Position numbers and translations under genes: made by a program | Part shown: positions 16,004-25,588 of the stretch, piece after piece | How positions within the stretch are numbered: position 1 is the stretch's first letter | Layout of the letters: every line of letters starts with the position of its first letter | Notes under the pieces: model-generated | The model's input: the letters and a program-made list of their open reading frames with translations, nothing else | Database searches by the model: none | Told to the model about the DNA's origin: nothing | NCBI RefSeq assembly: GCF_003583765.1 | Contig: NZ_QXQA01000003.1 | Location: 186,001-250,000 of the forward strand | DNA length: 64,000 nt | Source: Paenibacillus nanensis | GTDB taxonomy: Bacteria; Bacillota; Bacilli; Paenibacillales; Paenibacillaceae | Direction of reading: 5' to 3'

Positions 16004-16526
16004 GCGTTTCTCAAGCGGGAAGGGCTTCACATTGATTGAGCTGATCGTATCGACCACGCTGCTTGCTCTGTTCGGCGGCATCATCTTTTCGGTTATTACG
16101 TACGGGGTTTCTTCTTACAACAAAATTCAGACGGAAAATGCTCTGCGGGATGATGCCGATCTGATCATGTCCGCAATCATTAATGAGCTATACACCGTTG
16201 CGCCGGAGAAGGTTAGACAGCTCTCAAACGGTATCCAGCTCGTGAAGGACCAGAATGCGAATCAAAACCGTATTCAAGTGGAAGACGGGGGCCTTATCAT
16301 TCACGGCTACGATGAAGCACAAGGCAAAGCGACGGTTACTAGGGTAGACATTCATTCTATCATCGAAAATAATGACCCGATTCAATTGGAGTGCGGCCAA
16401 TCCGGCATTTTCGAACACGGTCAGCTTACATGCTCGACGGGATTGATCGAAATCGAGCTTGTGCTGAAACAAGCGGCAGGCGAAGAACCGAGGCGGATGA
16501 CGTTAAAAAGCAAATTTGGATTTTAG
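15987..16526 (+). CDS. Type IV prepilin-like minor pilin 2 (PilW-like)
   Basis: The 179-residue product has a basic leader, then KGFTLIELIVSTTLLALFGG, a canonical class III signal and N-terminal helix. The following IIFSVITYGVSSYNKI resembles the start of PilW/ComGF-type minor pilins. It starts inside the 3' end of the first minor pilin gene (17-nt overlap), which implies translational coupling. A lone Cys pair lies near the C-terminus. Confidence 0.8.
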   Translation: MKRFVKRFSSGKGFTLIELIVSTTLLALFGGIIFSVITYGVSSYNKIQTENALRDDADLIMSAIINELYTVAPEKVRQLSNGIQLVKDQNANQNRIQVEDGGLIIHGYDEAQGKATVTRVDIHSIIENNDPIQLECGQSGIFEHGQLTCSTGLIEIELVLKQAAGEEPRRMTLKSKFGF

Positions 16527-16540
16527 GAGATGCGAATCTA

Positions 16541-18319
16541 ATGAAGGAGTCGCGCTTGCGTGATGAACGCGGTTATGCGCTTATGCTCGTCGTTTTTATG
16601 ATCTTATTGTTTACGCTGCTAGGCGTTTCGATCCTGGGTGCGAGTCTTGGGGGCGCCGTGCGTACGGAGACGAAAGAAAACGACGTGCAGAGCCTGCATC
16701 TGGCCGAAAGAGGACTGAACGAAGCGGTGTCGTATTTGGTGAAAGAATATGATGGCGTAAGCGATATTAGCGATGTGGAATTGCATCAGTACATGATGGG
16801 CATTGAAGCAAATCCCGGCAAGCTGATGGAAGACGCAGTTCAAACGACGAACCTGTCGGGTGCGGAAGCTGCGAAAGTGACCGTAGAAAAAGTGGAACAA
16901 ACAAGTCCCATGAGCTACAAAGTATTCATAACCTCGGAAGCCAATGTAAACGGGGTCATACGAAAGCTCGAGCAAGAAGTCAGGGTCGATGCTTTCCCCG
17001 ATTTTTTGAACTATTCGTTCGGTTCGGAGCAGAACGTTGTTTTGAATGGTTCCCCGTTAGCGATCGGCAGCGTTTATGCCGGAGGGGAGCTGAAAATTAA
17101 CAACTACGCCCAGTATAAATATAAAACCGCTCATTTTCTGGAGAAGCTCTCGCAGTATCCTAATATCATTGGCACCCTGTATGTGCAATCCCCTTTGTCG
17201 ATAAAGTATGCGGACCCAACCGTCGTCGCCGCCGATCCCAATGACAGGTACGTTTCCATTCCGCAGAACGATCCGGATAAACTGGAGGAGCTGCTGGGAC
17301 TCAGTTACGATCATATCCATATAAAAGATCGCAGCAAGTTTGTATCCATAAACGTAAGGGAGTCTTTTCTGGACAAAGCCGAGCTCGCTGTAGGGAGAAA
17401 GCCGGGGGTTCGCGAAGAGCTCGAAACGGCTTTAAATGTTTCAACGGATGAATTTGTTAATCGCTTAGTATTAAACGGCGTCAGACGCGTAGCGTATCGA
17501 TCGGAGCCTGCGCTGCCAAATTGGGACGATGAGGAAGCGGTCGAACGTTACGAGGCGGAACGGGATGATTATGTCAATAACTATTTAAGCTTGTTTAACA
17601 GCAAGCTTACCGAAACGATCGTATTTGATGATGATTTAACGTTAGACGGTGTCGCGTATAAACAACTGGTCTATGATGCGGCTTCTAGAGCTTCGAACAA
17701 GTGGTTTATCGTAAATGGAGATTTGAATATTAACAACTACAGCAACGAGGAGCTGGCCATTCAGGCTAATATCCTTGTAACAGGCAAGGTAACGATTACC
17801 GGGAAAGGAATTCGAGTCGACAGCACGATGTTCTGCTTAGGTGAAGGCGAACCGGATGAGATGACGATTGTGCAAGACGCGGAGCTCAAAGGATACGATT
17901 CCAAGCAGCTTGTTCTCCTTTCGGTTCCTCCCATTCTGCTGAACCGGTTCGATGCGTTTACGAACTACGGCCGTTATGAAGGGGAAGAGAGGGTTAAACA
18001 TCGGCTGGATGCTTTCTTCTATACAGAAGGAACGGCAGAGCTCTATGGTGTAGGCTCATCCTTCTGGCTAAACGGCGGTTTCTTTGCCAAGCAGCAGCTA
18101 ACCATTAATGCGGTGCTTGGAAATGTGACGGAAGCGCCCGATAAACCGGAAGGCATGAATTTTGATGATCAAATTTTCGCGAATGAATTGGATTCCAGGT
18201 TTATTATTGATTACAATATCGACATTTTTAATGATCAATACGATGGTTTGCCGCGCGTTAATCAACTAAGCGTTACGCTGGGCAGCAGGAAGCTTGTGCA
18301 CGAATCGACAACTTCATAA
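16541..18319 (+). CDS. PilX-like minor pilus subunit with large C-terminal domain
   Basis: The 592-residue protein has an N-terminal DERGYALMLVVFMILLFTLLGVSIL segment, the PilX N-terminal pattern that lacks the usual GFTLIE site. LAERGLNEAVSYL follows. The very large remainder is mostly beta-rich and unrecognised, with several INNY-containing strands that suggest repeats of a beta-solenoid or adhesin type (inference). AGGAGA precedes the ATG at 16541. It is the last gene of the minor-pilin set and probably sits at the pilus tip. Confidence 0.72.
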   Translation: MKESRLRDERGYALMLVVFMILLFTLLGVSILGASLGGAVRTETKENDVQSLHLAERGLNEAVSYLVKEYDGVSDISDVELHQYMMGIEANPGKLMEDAVQTTNLSGAEAAKVTVEKVEQTSPMSYKVFITSEANVNGVIRKLEQEVRVDAFPDFLNYSFGSEQNVVLNGSPLAIGSVYAGGELKINNYAQYKYKTAHFLEKLSQYPNIIGTLYVQSPLSIKYADPTVVAADPNDRYVSIPQNDPDKLEELLGLSYDHIHIKDRSKFVSINVRESFLDKAELAVGRKPGVREELETALNVSTDEFVNRLVLNGVRRVAYRSEPALPNWDDEEAVERYEAERDDYVNNYLSLFNSKLTETIVFDDDLTLDGVAYKQLVYDAASRASNKWFIVNGDLNINNYSNEELAIQANILVTGKVTITGKGIRVDSTMFCLGEGEPDEMTIVQDAELKGYDSKQLVLLSVPPILLNRFDAFTNYGRYEGEERVKHRLDAFFYTEGTAELYGVGSSFWLNGGFFAKQQLTINAVLGNVTEAPDKPEGMNFDDQIFANELDSRFIIDYNIDIFNDQYDGLPRVNQLSVTLGSRKLVHESTTS

Positions 18320-18328
18320 AGCTAAGCA

Positions 18329-18366
18329 AAGAACCCCATGGAGCTGACTCCATGGGGTTCTTGTTT
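18329..18366. terminator. Bidirectional terminator between convergent genes
   Basis: AAGAACCCCATGGAG / CTCCATGGGGTTCTT is a perfect 15-bp stem with a CTGA loop, then TTGTTTT. It separates the minor-pilin operon from the large secreted protein gene. Confidence 0.9.
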
Positions 18367-18378
18367 TGCTGATGAGCC

Positions 18379-21300
18379 TTAGTATCTGCTTTCGCCGTTG
18401 CCTAGTGACGGCGGTTCTACAGGCGGCCTGTTGACGATAATCGTCATCGAAGCGCGAACGGCCGGGTCATGCTCGTAGGCAACCGTAATCGTTGCCGATC
18501 CCGGTTTTAAAGCGGTAATCTGGCCGGTGTCGCGGTTTACGCTGACCGTCCCGCTATCGCTGCTCGCCCATTTCAGCAAATCTTTGATCGCATTTTTGCC
18601 GTTTTTCGGATTCGAGGATAGCTCGTTCCACAATTCGGCGGTTGTGCCTGGATCCATGGACTTCGTCATTTGCATCATAAGCGTGATGGGCTCCACTTGA
18701 ACCTGCACGGAATTAGAGGTATACGTCCGCCCGTTGACGGTATGAAGCTGCAGCTGCACTTCCACGATCCCTGCTTTTAGGGTCTCGTATTCGGCAAAGT
18801 TTTGTGCCTTGCTTCCAGGAACAACGCGGTCCGAACCCTGAAGGATGTTCCAGGAGGCGGAATCGACAGGGTCGTTCTTTGACTCCAGGAAGGATGTTAA
18901 TTGAACCGTCAGCTTTTCGCCTAATGCAACGTTGTCGGCTGCCGAAATCGTCGGCTGCGGCACATATACGGTAACAATGGCATCGGCGGTCAATCCGCTG
19001 CCATCTGCGGACGAAGCCGTTACCGTTGCTTCGCCGACGCCGACTCCGGTAATCACGCCGTTTTTGTCAACTGTTACAACCGAATCGTCGCTGCTGCTCC
19101 ATGATACCGTCTTGTTCAGTGCGTCGGCAGGCGTGAAAATCGGCGTAAGCTGCTCGGATTCGCCCAGCGCAAGCGTTGCGTCGTTCAACTCAAGGCCTGT
19201 CAGCTGCTTAAATACGGTAATCGTTTTTGTTGCCGTATACGCCCTGTTCTCGTTCGTCGTAACCGTCAATTGGACTGTTGCGGTACCGGCATTTAAACCG
19301 TTTACGATCGTCGCGTTGCTGTTCGACGATTGCAGACTGATGAAGCTCGAGCCTTGCGAGATCTTCCAGCTGTACGATTCGATCATCTCATAATCGGCGG
19401 TATACAGACTGGAGGTGAGCGGCATTGTCTCATGAACCGCCACCCGGTCGCTGCCGATGATGTTCAATCCGGCGCGGATAACGGTAACGGTTGCGGTTGC
19501 GGACTGCTTGCTTCCGTCGGTCGCGGTTGCGCGGATGACGGCTGTGCCAGGCTTCATGCCGGTTACGATACCGCTGCTGTTCACGGTTGCGATATCCGGC
19601 CTGTCCGATTCCCATGTCAGCTGCTTAATTGTAGCCGTGTCTGGTGTAATCGTTGGAATGAACGGCTTTTTATCGCCTTCGAGAATCGTCATGCTGCTCA
19701 GCTGAATTCGCTCGATCATCGTGATGGCTTGCAGCACATAAGACGGGAATTGCATCGTTTTTGTTGATTGACCGCCGACGTCCAAATAATTCAGCGTGCC
19801 TTCCATCAGCGAATAAAAGCCGTCTTTTCTCGGAATGACAGGCAGCTCGAAGCTGACCGGCTTCGCGGTAAACGCATTGCCTGACAATGTATAGGCAATA
19901 TCGGGGAGCGTGCCGGTAACCGTATAGCCATCCGTTAAAGTCCCGGTTTTCGTAAAACCGTCGGGCAGTGTTCCGATATCCAATTGCGGTGGAAACTTCT
20001 CGCTGAATTTGACTTTTTTAATAATCATACGGTCTGCCGCCAGCGCATCGTTTTTATCGACCGCCTTTGGCGTGACGGTATACGTGAAAAATGCGGTGTC
20101 ATTAATCTTGAGGCGATTGTCCTCAACGTTCGTGGAGACGCTCCGGCTTAACTCCAGGTTTGCGGTGATTTTGACGACCTTCACTTTGATTTGTTTGACA
20201 ACCTCAGCGCCGTGTTCATCCCATGCTTTAATTTCAATCGTAGCGTTGCCGCCCTCTGGCAGCGGATTAGGAATCGACTTATTGATCGTTTCGCCGCTCA
20301 GCACATGCTGCTTCTCGATGACCGGCGTCGATTTGCCGTTCATGATAAGGTTAACCGATGTCGTTAAGTCACGGTCGTTCAAGTCGAAGTCGACAGCCGA
20401 GTAGTTAATCAGCAAATCGGAATAAGACGGGATAAAATTATCGGTTGCCGAGTTATATTCAATCGGACTGTTAACCGTCAACTGCGGAGCATGGTTAGAG
20501 CCCATATAAGCCCTGAACATCGTATTCACGAAGAGCTTCTGCTCCCAGTCAGGAAAATCGCTGTTCGTATGACCCGATCCAGAATAGGTGACGTTTCCTT
20601 TCGAGTACGTGTAATAATGATTCCAGCTGTCCCCTGGTGTGCGGTAAGTGTTGTCCACCATGTTGTACCAAGGAATAACCGTCGGATCCTCCAAATCGAG
20701 GGTGAAGTACTGATTATGCGTCGCGGCAACCAGTTTTTCCGTAGCCTTGTCCAACAAGAATGGATATTGAGTAAGCAACCCGTCGTTGACCTTTTCTGTT
20801 TTTGTAGAGCTGAGCGGGTTACCGAAACCCATGTTCGTTTGCGGGTTGATTTGCCCTGAAATCTCGCCGAACTTGTCCAGCCAGTTTTTATTGTTTGGAT
20901 TATCGTTCAAAAAGATCGTATCGTGAGTTAACATCACGCTTTGGCCGGTGGCAATAAAATCAAGGACAGCTTCAGATGCGGCGTCATCAATCGGCGCGTA
21001 ATTGTTATAGTAATCGCCAAAACCAAAAATGAGCATGTCGTATTTGCCGTTTAACGTTCTGTAGCCGGATTCGTTAAACCTCGTAATTGACATGGTGTCG
21101 ACTTTAATCGTGTAAGCGTCTTTGTACGGGTCAGTCGTAGGAGACAGATAAGAAGCTTTCATATTTTTCGAATTGTTAAGGCTGCTGCTCGTATTGTCCT
21201 TCGGCATGACCTGAAGCACGTTAATGCTGATTTTTTGATCCTTGAACCGGAATACGCCAGTTTTGGCATCAATCAGCGGACTGTTGAAATCGGAAAGCTC

Positions 21301-22611
21301 GAGTCTCCAGTATTGAAGACCGGAATAACCAGGGGGCAGCGTGTAGGTTATGGAGCCTGTCGAAGTGGCGACCTTCTGCGTTGCGACAAGCTGCTCCGCG
21401 CCGAACGGAAGCGCGCTGTCCATCCCGATATACAGATTGGCTTCAATCGTTTTCTGCCTTAAGTCCCCGACGTTAGCAACCGTATAACCGAAGGAAATGG
21501 TATCTCCCGGTTTATAAACATGGTTTTGGTCCTTCGTATAGTCGATAGGCTGCGAGGTAACCGTAAGCTGCGGCCGCAAATTGCCGGCTTCAAGCAAATT
21601 GATTTTTGCCGTAAAAGTCTGCACTGTCGATAAGTCATACTCGTTTACAAAAACGACGTTATCCCGTTTATAAGCTCTGGTGTTATATTTGGCGAAGTTT
21701 TTCTTCAGAAGCCCGTATTGCGTGATTTTGCCTTGCCAGTTTTTCAAATCCGCCTGATACTCAATTCCGGATCCCGATCCCGAATCGCTATAGAGAATAA
21801 CAGGGAGTCCCGTATCCACAAAATTATGAATGATTTCATTAGCCTTTAGCTGCGTGATGTCGTTCTGAATATGTTTTGTGACGTGAGCGTCTTTGGAAGC
21901 TGCTTTGGAAGGGAGCGTGATGTTGTATGTGCCTCTGCCAATGTAAACCGCATCGTACTTATCCTTCAGGCTTTCACGGGAAGCGACGAATTGCTTCATG
22001 CTGAGCGTCTTCACCGAGATGAGCGGTGTTCCTCCGACAAGCGAAGCTAAATCCGAGACGCCCGTTTGGGTAATTTCGAGAACGTTAACGGTGGTTCTAA
22101 GCGACCGGGTGACGATTTTAAACTTTTGACGGTCGTTCACTTCTTTATTCTTAGCGATGATATTAAAGGAGCTCACTTCCAAATACCGATTGTCCGGTCC
22201 GCGGTCGTGTGTAGTCTCGAGCCTGAAGTACCCGTCATCTAAAGGAATTTTTTTGAATTTCTCATATTTGGTCAGCGTTGAGGCAGTTACGGCATGCAGC
22301 TTAAATTCGCTATTGCCATTCTCAGGCGCATAGGACAAATATCTGCCGCTTGCCTTCGATTTAAAAGATACCTCGTTGTTGCCATGATCCTCCATAAGAA
22401 AAAGCTCGTCCTTAAAATAGGCGTTAGCGTATGCGGCAACCTTCCCATCGTTTTCGGACACGAACTTGGAGTCAACGCTTAGAGTAACCGAGTCGACGAT
22501 TGTAGCCGCTCCAGCCGGGTGCTGCTTCTCTACTATGTATGAAAAAAACATTGCAAACAAAGTAATGACTAGCACGGTTGAAACTCTCTTTTTCAAGGTG
22601 GAAAGTTTCAT
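18379..22611 (-). CDS. Giant secreted multi-domain protein with Big2 repeats (DUF5057-like)
   Basis: The 1410-residue product has a Sec signal peptide (about 1-37, ending PAGAA). A beta-trefoil-like stretch (42-168) comes next. Two related alpha/beta units then open with VNVLEI (175) and INVLQV (463) and contain YDAVYIGRG and YDMLIFGFGDYYN. Ig-like segments follow (about 705-960). Three Big2-type domains lie at about 967-1045, 1137-1215 and 1320-1398, each with the ITG-x-x-x-G-x-A-x-I/V-T ending. No sortase motif or membrane anchor is visible. It resembles DUF5057-type surface proteins (from memory). Its place inside the pilus locus suggests an adhesin or pilus-associated factor. SD GGGAGG. 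Confidence 0.7.
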   Translation of the reverse strand: MKLSTLKKRVSTVLVITLFAMFFSYIVEKQHPAGAATIVDSVTLSVDSKFVSENDGKVAAYANAYFKDELFLMEDHGNNEVSFKSKASGRYLSYAPENGNSEFKLHAVTASTLTKYEKFKKIPLDDGYFRLETTHDRGPDNRYLEVSSFNIIAKNKEVNDRQKFKIVTRSLRTTVNVLEITQTGVSDLASLVGGTPLISVKTLSMKQFVASRESLKDKYDAVYIGRGTYNITLPSKAASKDAHVTKHIQNDITQLKANEIIHNFVDTGLPVILYSDSGSGSGIEYQADLKNWQGKITQYGLLKKNFAKYNTRAYKRDNVVFVNEYDLSTVQTFTAKINLLEAGNLRPQLTVTSQPIDYTKDQNHVYKPGDTISFGYTVANVGDLRQKTIEANLYIGMDSALPFGAEQLVATQKVATSTGSITYTLPPGYSGLQYWRLELSDFNSPLIDAKTGVFRFKDQKISINVLQVMPKDNTSSSLNNSKNMKASYLSPTTDPYKDAYTIKVDTMSITRFNESGYRTLNGKYDMLIFGFGDYYNNYAPIDDAASEAVLDFIATGQSVMLTHDTIFLNDNPNNKNWLDKFGEISGQINPQTNMGFGNPLSSTKTEKVNDGLLTQYPFLLDKATEKLVAATHNQYFTLDLEDPTVIPWYNMVDNTYRTPGDSWNHYYTYSKGNVTYSGSGHTNSDFPDWEQKLFVNTMFRAYMGSNHAPQLTVNSPIEYNSATDNFIPSYSDLLINYSAVDFDLNDRDLTTSVNLIMNGKSTPVIEKQHVLSGETINKSIPNPLPEGGNATIEIKAWDEHGAEVVKQIKVKVVKITANLELSRSVSTNVEDNRLKINDTAFFTYTVTPKAVDKNDALAADRMIIKKVKFSEKFPPQLDIGTLPDGFTKTGTLTDGYTVTGTLPDIAYTLSGNAFTAKPVSFELPVIPRKDGFYSLMEGTLNYLDVGGQSTKTMQFPSYVLQAITMIERIQLSSMTILEGDKKPFIPTITPDTATIKQLTWESDRPDIATVNSSGIVTGMKPGTAVIRATATDGSKQSATATVTVIRAGLNIIGSDRVAVHETMPLTSSLYTADYEMIESYSWKISQGSSFISLQSSNSNATIVNGLNAGTATVQLTVTTNENRAYTATKTITVFKQLTGLELNDATLALGESEQLTPIFTPADALNKTVSWSSSDDSVVTVDKNGVITGVGVGEATVTASSADGSGLTADAIVTVYVPQPTISAADNVALGEKLTVQLTSFLESKNDPVDSASWNILQGSDRVVPGSKAQNFAEYETLKAGIVEVQLQLHTVNGRTYTSNSVQVQVEPITLMMQMTKSMDPGTTAELWNELSSNPKNGKNAIKDLLKWASSDSGTVSVNRDTGQITALKPGSATITVAYEHDPAVRASMTIIVNRPPVEPPSLGNGESRY

Positions 22612-22863
22612 AGTAATATTCCTCCCAATAGTAGGTCTGCCAAATGATTCTATTTACCTAAACGCCATCGAAAGCTGTTGTTTTTTAGCGTTTGTACGAT
22701 ATAATCAGTGTAAGCGAGAAGGCGCGTAGTTGCAAGGAATTATAGCGATTTCTAGGACGTTTGGATACTTTTAACATACCGTTTGATATTATAGGTCTTT
22801 AGAATCATATGATTATGCTAGTATATTTGTGCTATCTGTTTGAGAGGGATAGGAGTTGAAGCT
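22612..22863. promoter_or_regulatory. Divergent intergenic region with a pilus operon promoter
   Basis: TTGTTT (22678-22683) and TATAAT (22700-22705) are spaced by 16 nt and point toward pilB, leaving an untranslated leader of about 150 nt. The leader is AT-rich, and I could not match it to a known riboswitch. The promoter for the divergent giant gene must also be here but is not clear. Confidence 0.4.
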
Positions 22864-24528
22864 GTGGCGGTCACAAAAAAAAGATTGGGAGATTTGCTTG
22901 TCGAAAGCATGCTGATCTCGGAAGAGCAGCTTCAGGAAGCGCTTCGCGAACAAAGCAAGACGAAGCAAAAGCTTGGGGACTTGCTTATTTCGCAAGGCTA
23001 TATAACGGAGCAACAATTGATCGAGGTGCTTGAATTCCAGCTTGGCATTCCGCATGTCAGTCTCTATAAATTTCAGATCGACCCGGCTGTCACTCAGATC
23101 ATACCGGAGAGCATGGCCAGAAGGTACCAGGCGATTCCGCTTCAAAAGGAAGGCGGCCGGTTAATGGTCGCAATGGCGGACCCGCTTGATTATTTCGCCA
23201 TAGAGGAGCTCCGGATGAGCACCGGCTTCCGTATTGAACCCGCGATTTCAAGCCGGGATGAGCTTCAACGCGCGATAGCGCGGCATTATGGCTTGCAGGA
23301 TTCCATGAATCAAATGCTGGTAGATATGTCCAGCTCCGATGAGATTCAGGAAAATGAAGTGATGGACGAGGATTCGCCGGTCGTTCGGCTTGTAAACCAG
23401 ATGATCCAGCAGGCGGTCCAGCTGCGGGCATCCGACATTCACGTCGACCCGAGCGAGCTGAACGTAACGATCCGTTACCGAATCGACGGTGTTTTGCGCA
23501 CCGAGCGAACCGTGCCGAAGCAGATGCAAGGATTCATTACGGCAAGGCTGAAGATTATGGCGAAGCTTAACATTGCCGAGAGAAGGCTGCCGCAGGACGG
23601 CCGGATCAAGATGACAGTCGACTTCAAGGCGGTCGATATCCGCGTGTCCTCTCTGCCGACGATCCATGGAGAGAAGCTGGTTCTGCGTATATTGGACTTA
23701 AGCACGGGCGTCAAAGCAATCGACCAGCTCGGCTTCAATGAGCGAAATCTGGAGCTGTTCAAGGATATGATCGACAAGCCGTACGGTATTCTGCTCATTA
23801 CAGGACCTACGGGAAGCGGTAAAACCACTACGCTGTATTCGGGGCTTTCGCATCTGAACAAGGAAGACACGAATATTATTACGGTCGAGGATCCGGTCGA
23901 ATACCAGCTTGAAGGGATTAACCAGGTCCAAGTCAATCCGAACATCGGGCTTACGTTCGCGGCGGGACTCCGATCGATTCTGCGTCAGGACCCGAACATC
24001 ATTATGGTTGGGGAAATCCGCGACAGCGAAACCGCTGAAATCGCCATTCGGGCGTCACTGACCGGTCATCTAGTTCTGTCCACTCTTCATACGAATGACT
24101 CGGTCAGTACCATAACAAGATTCCGCGATATGGGGATTGAGCCATATTTGATCGCGTCATCCTTGCTTGGCATCGTAGCGCAGCGGCTAGTGCGCCGCGT
24201 GTGCCCGGATTGCAAGCAGGCGCACCCGGTTACGGAGCAGGAGAGGTTCTTTCTGCGCGGCCGCTTGCCTGAATTGGACAAGCTGTACCGCGGCCAAGGC
24301 TGCGGCAGCTGTAACAGCACGGGATACCGGGGGCGCGTAGCGATTCATGAGGTGCTGCTGGTGGACGACGAGATTCGCGAGCTGATTACGAACGGCGCGT
24401 CGGTCATGCAGCTGCGCGACGCCGCGTCGAGGCAGGGCATGATTCAATTACTGGACGACGGATTGGAAAAGGTTGCGCGGGGCGTCACAACGCTTCAAGA
24501 AGTGCTTCGTGAGACAGTAGCTCATTAA
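22864..24528 (+). CDS. pilB: Type IV pilus extension ATPase PilB (GspE family)
   Basis: The 554-residue protein has an N-terminal GspE_N domain (about 1-150) and a C-terminal hexameric ATPase. Walker A is GPTGSGKTTTL, the Asp and His boxes are present, Walker B is DPNIIMVGEIRD, and a zinc-binding tetracysteine (CPDCKQ...CGSCNSTGY) is typical of assembly ATPases and absent from PilT. It powers pilin polymerisation at the cytoplasmic face. The GTG at 22864 is preferred because AGGAG lies 8 nt upstream. It is first in the pilB-pilT-pilC order. Confidence 0.93.
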   Translation: MAVTKKRLGDLLVESMLISEEQLQEALREQSKTKQKLGDLLISQGYITEQQLIEVLEFQLGIPHVSLYKFQIDPAVTQIIPESMARRYQAIPLQKEGGRLMVAMADPLDYFAIEELRMSTGFRIEPAISSRDELQRAIARHYGLQDSMNQMLVDMSSSDEIQENEVMDEDSPVVRLVNQMIQQAVQLRASDIHVDPSELNVTIRYRIDGVLRTERTVPKQMQGFITARLKIMAKLNIAERRLPQDGRIKMTVDFKAVDIRVSSLPTIHGEKLVLRILDLSTGVKAIDQLGFNERNLELFKDMIDKPYGILLITGPTGSGKTTTLYSGLSHLNKEDTNIITVEDPVEYQLEGINQVQVNPNIGLTFAAGLRSILRQDPNIIMVGEIRDSETAEIAIRASLTGHLVLSTLHTNDSVSTITRFRDMGIEPYLIASSLLGIVAQRLVRRVCPDCKQAHPVTEQERFFLRGRLPELDKLYRGQGCGSCNSTGYRGRVAIHEVLLVDDEIRELITNGASVMQLRDAASRQGMIQLLDDGLEKVARGVTTLQEVLRETVAH

Positions 24529-24544
24529 AATGGAGGATCCGAAT

Positions 24545-25588
24545 ATGTCCGCAAAAGAAAAAATCATCGCTCTTCTGGAAACGGTATGCGAGCGCAAGGC
24601 GTCGGATTTGCATATTTCCGTCGGATCCCCGCCTACCTTCAGGATAGACGGCGCTTTGAAGGCTGGGAGCGATCAAGCCGTGAGCGCTGAGGAAGCGACA
24701 GGACTAGCGGAAGCGCTGCTGACCGATGAAAACCTGAAAAAGCTGAACGAGCTGGGAGAGGTCGATTTTTCCTATTCCATTCCCGCGAGCAGGTTCCGAA
24801 TCAATATTTATCGCCAGCAGGGTCACTGCAGCATAGCGGTAAGGGCGATCGCTCGAAGCGTTCCGACGCTGGAGCAGCTGGAGATGCCCGCTGTCATCGC
24901 TCCGCTAGCCGATAAGCCGCAAGGATTGATTTTGGTAACCGGACCGACAGGCAGCGGCAAATCATCGACGCTGGCCGCGTTCATTAACCATATCAATCGG
25001 ACGCAGAACAAGCATATCATTACGCTCGAAGATCCGATTGAATACGTACACGCGAGCGCGTCGTCCATTGTCGAACAACGGGAAGTCGGTCATGATACGC
25101 GAAGCTTCGCAAACGGACTGAGAGCGGCGCTCCGGCAGGATCCCGATGTCATCCTCGTCGGGGAGATGCGCGATCTGGAGACGATCTCGGCTGCGGTGAC
25201 CGCAGCGGAAACCGGACATCTCGTACTAGCTACACTCCATACGACCGATGCTCCGCAAACGATTGACCGTATCATCGACGCTTTTCCGGGGCATCAGCAG
25301 GCGCAAATAAGGTCGCAGCTCGCTGCCGTGCTGCTGACCGTCATTTCCCAGAGACTGCTGCCAAGAGCGTCTGGCCAAGGGCGGATTGCCGCAACGGAAA
25401 TATTGGTGAATTCGCCGGCCGTTGCGAATTTGATCCGGTCGGAGAAGGTGCACCAGATCCGAAGCGTGATGCAGACCGGTCGAGCACTTGGCATGCATAC
25501 GCTCGACATGTCGATCAAGGAGCTGCTTCAGAAGGGTATCGTAACGGCTGCCGCGGCTAGGCCTTATCTGACGGAGGGAGTCAACTAA
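24545..25588 (+). CDS. pilT: Type IV pilus retraction ATPase PilT
   Basis: The 347-residue length is standard. Features: N-terminal PAS-like half with SDLHISVGSPPTFRIDG, Walker A GPTGSGKSSTL, LEDPIEYVH, Walker B DPDVILVGEMRD and the His box TGHLVLATLHTTDA. There is no tetracysteine, which separates it from PilB. It drives pilus disassembly, so the pili are likely to support twitching or DNA uptake. Its stop overlaps the pilC start. Confidence 0.93.
   Translation: MSAKEKIIALLETVCERKASDLHISVGSPPTFRIDGALKAGSDQAVSAEEATGLAEALLTDENLKKLNELGEVDFSYSIPASRFRINIYRQQGHCSIAVRAIARSVPTLEQLEMPAVIAPLADKPQGLILVTGPTGSGKSSTLAAFINHINRTQNKHIITLEDPIEYVHASASSIVEQREVGHDTRSFANGLRAALRQDPDVILVGEMRDLETISAAVTAAETGHLVLATLHTTDAPQTIDRIIDAFPGHQQAQIRSQLAAVLLTVISQRLLPRASGQGRIAATEILVNSPAVANLIRSEKVHQIRSVMQTGRALGMHTLDMSIKELLQKGIVTAAAARPYLTEGVN

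Noticed and set aside
22612-22863. Riboswitch (cyclic-di-GMP type) in the pilB leader
   Set aside because: The long leader is suggestive, but I could not find the conserved core of any known class.
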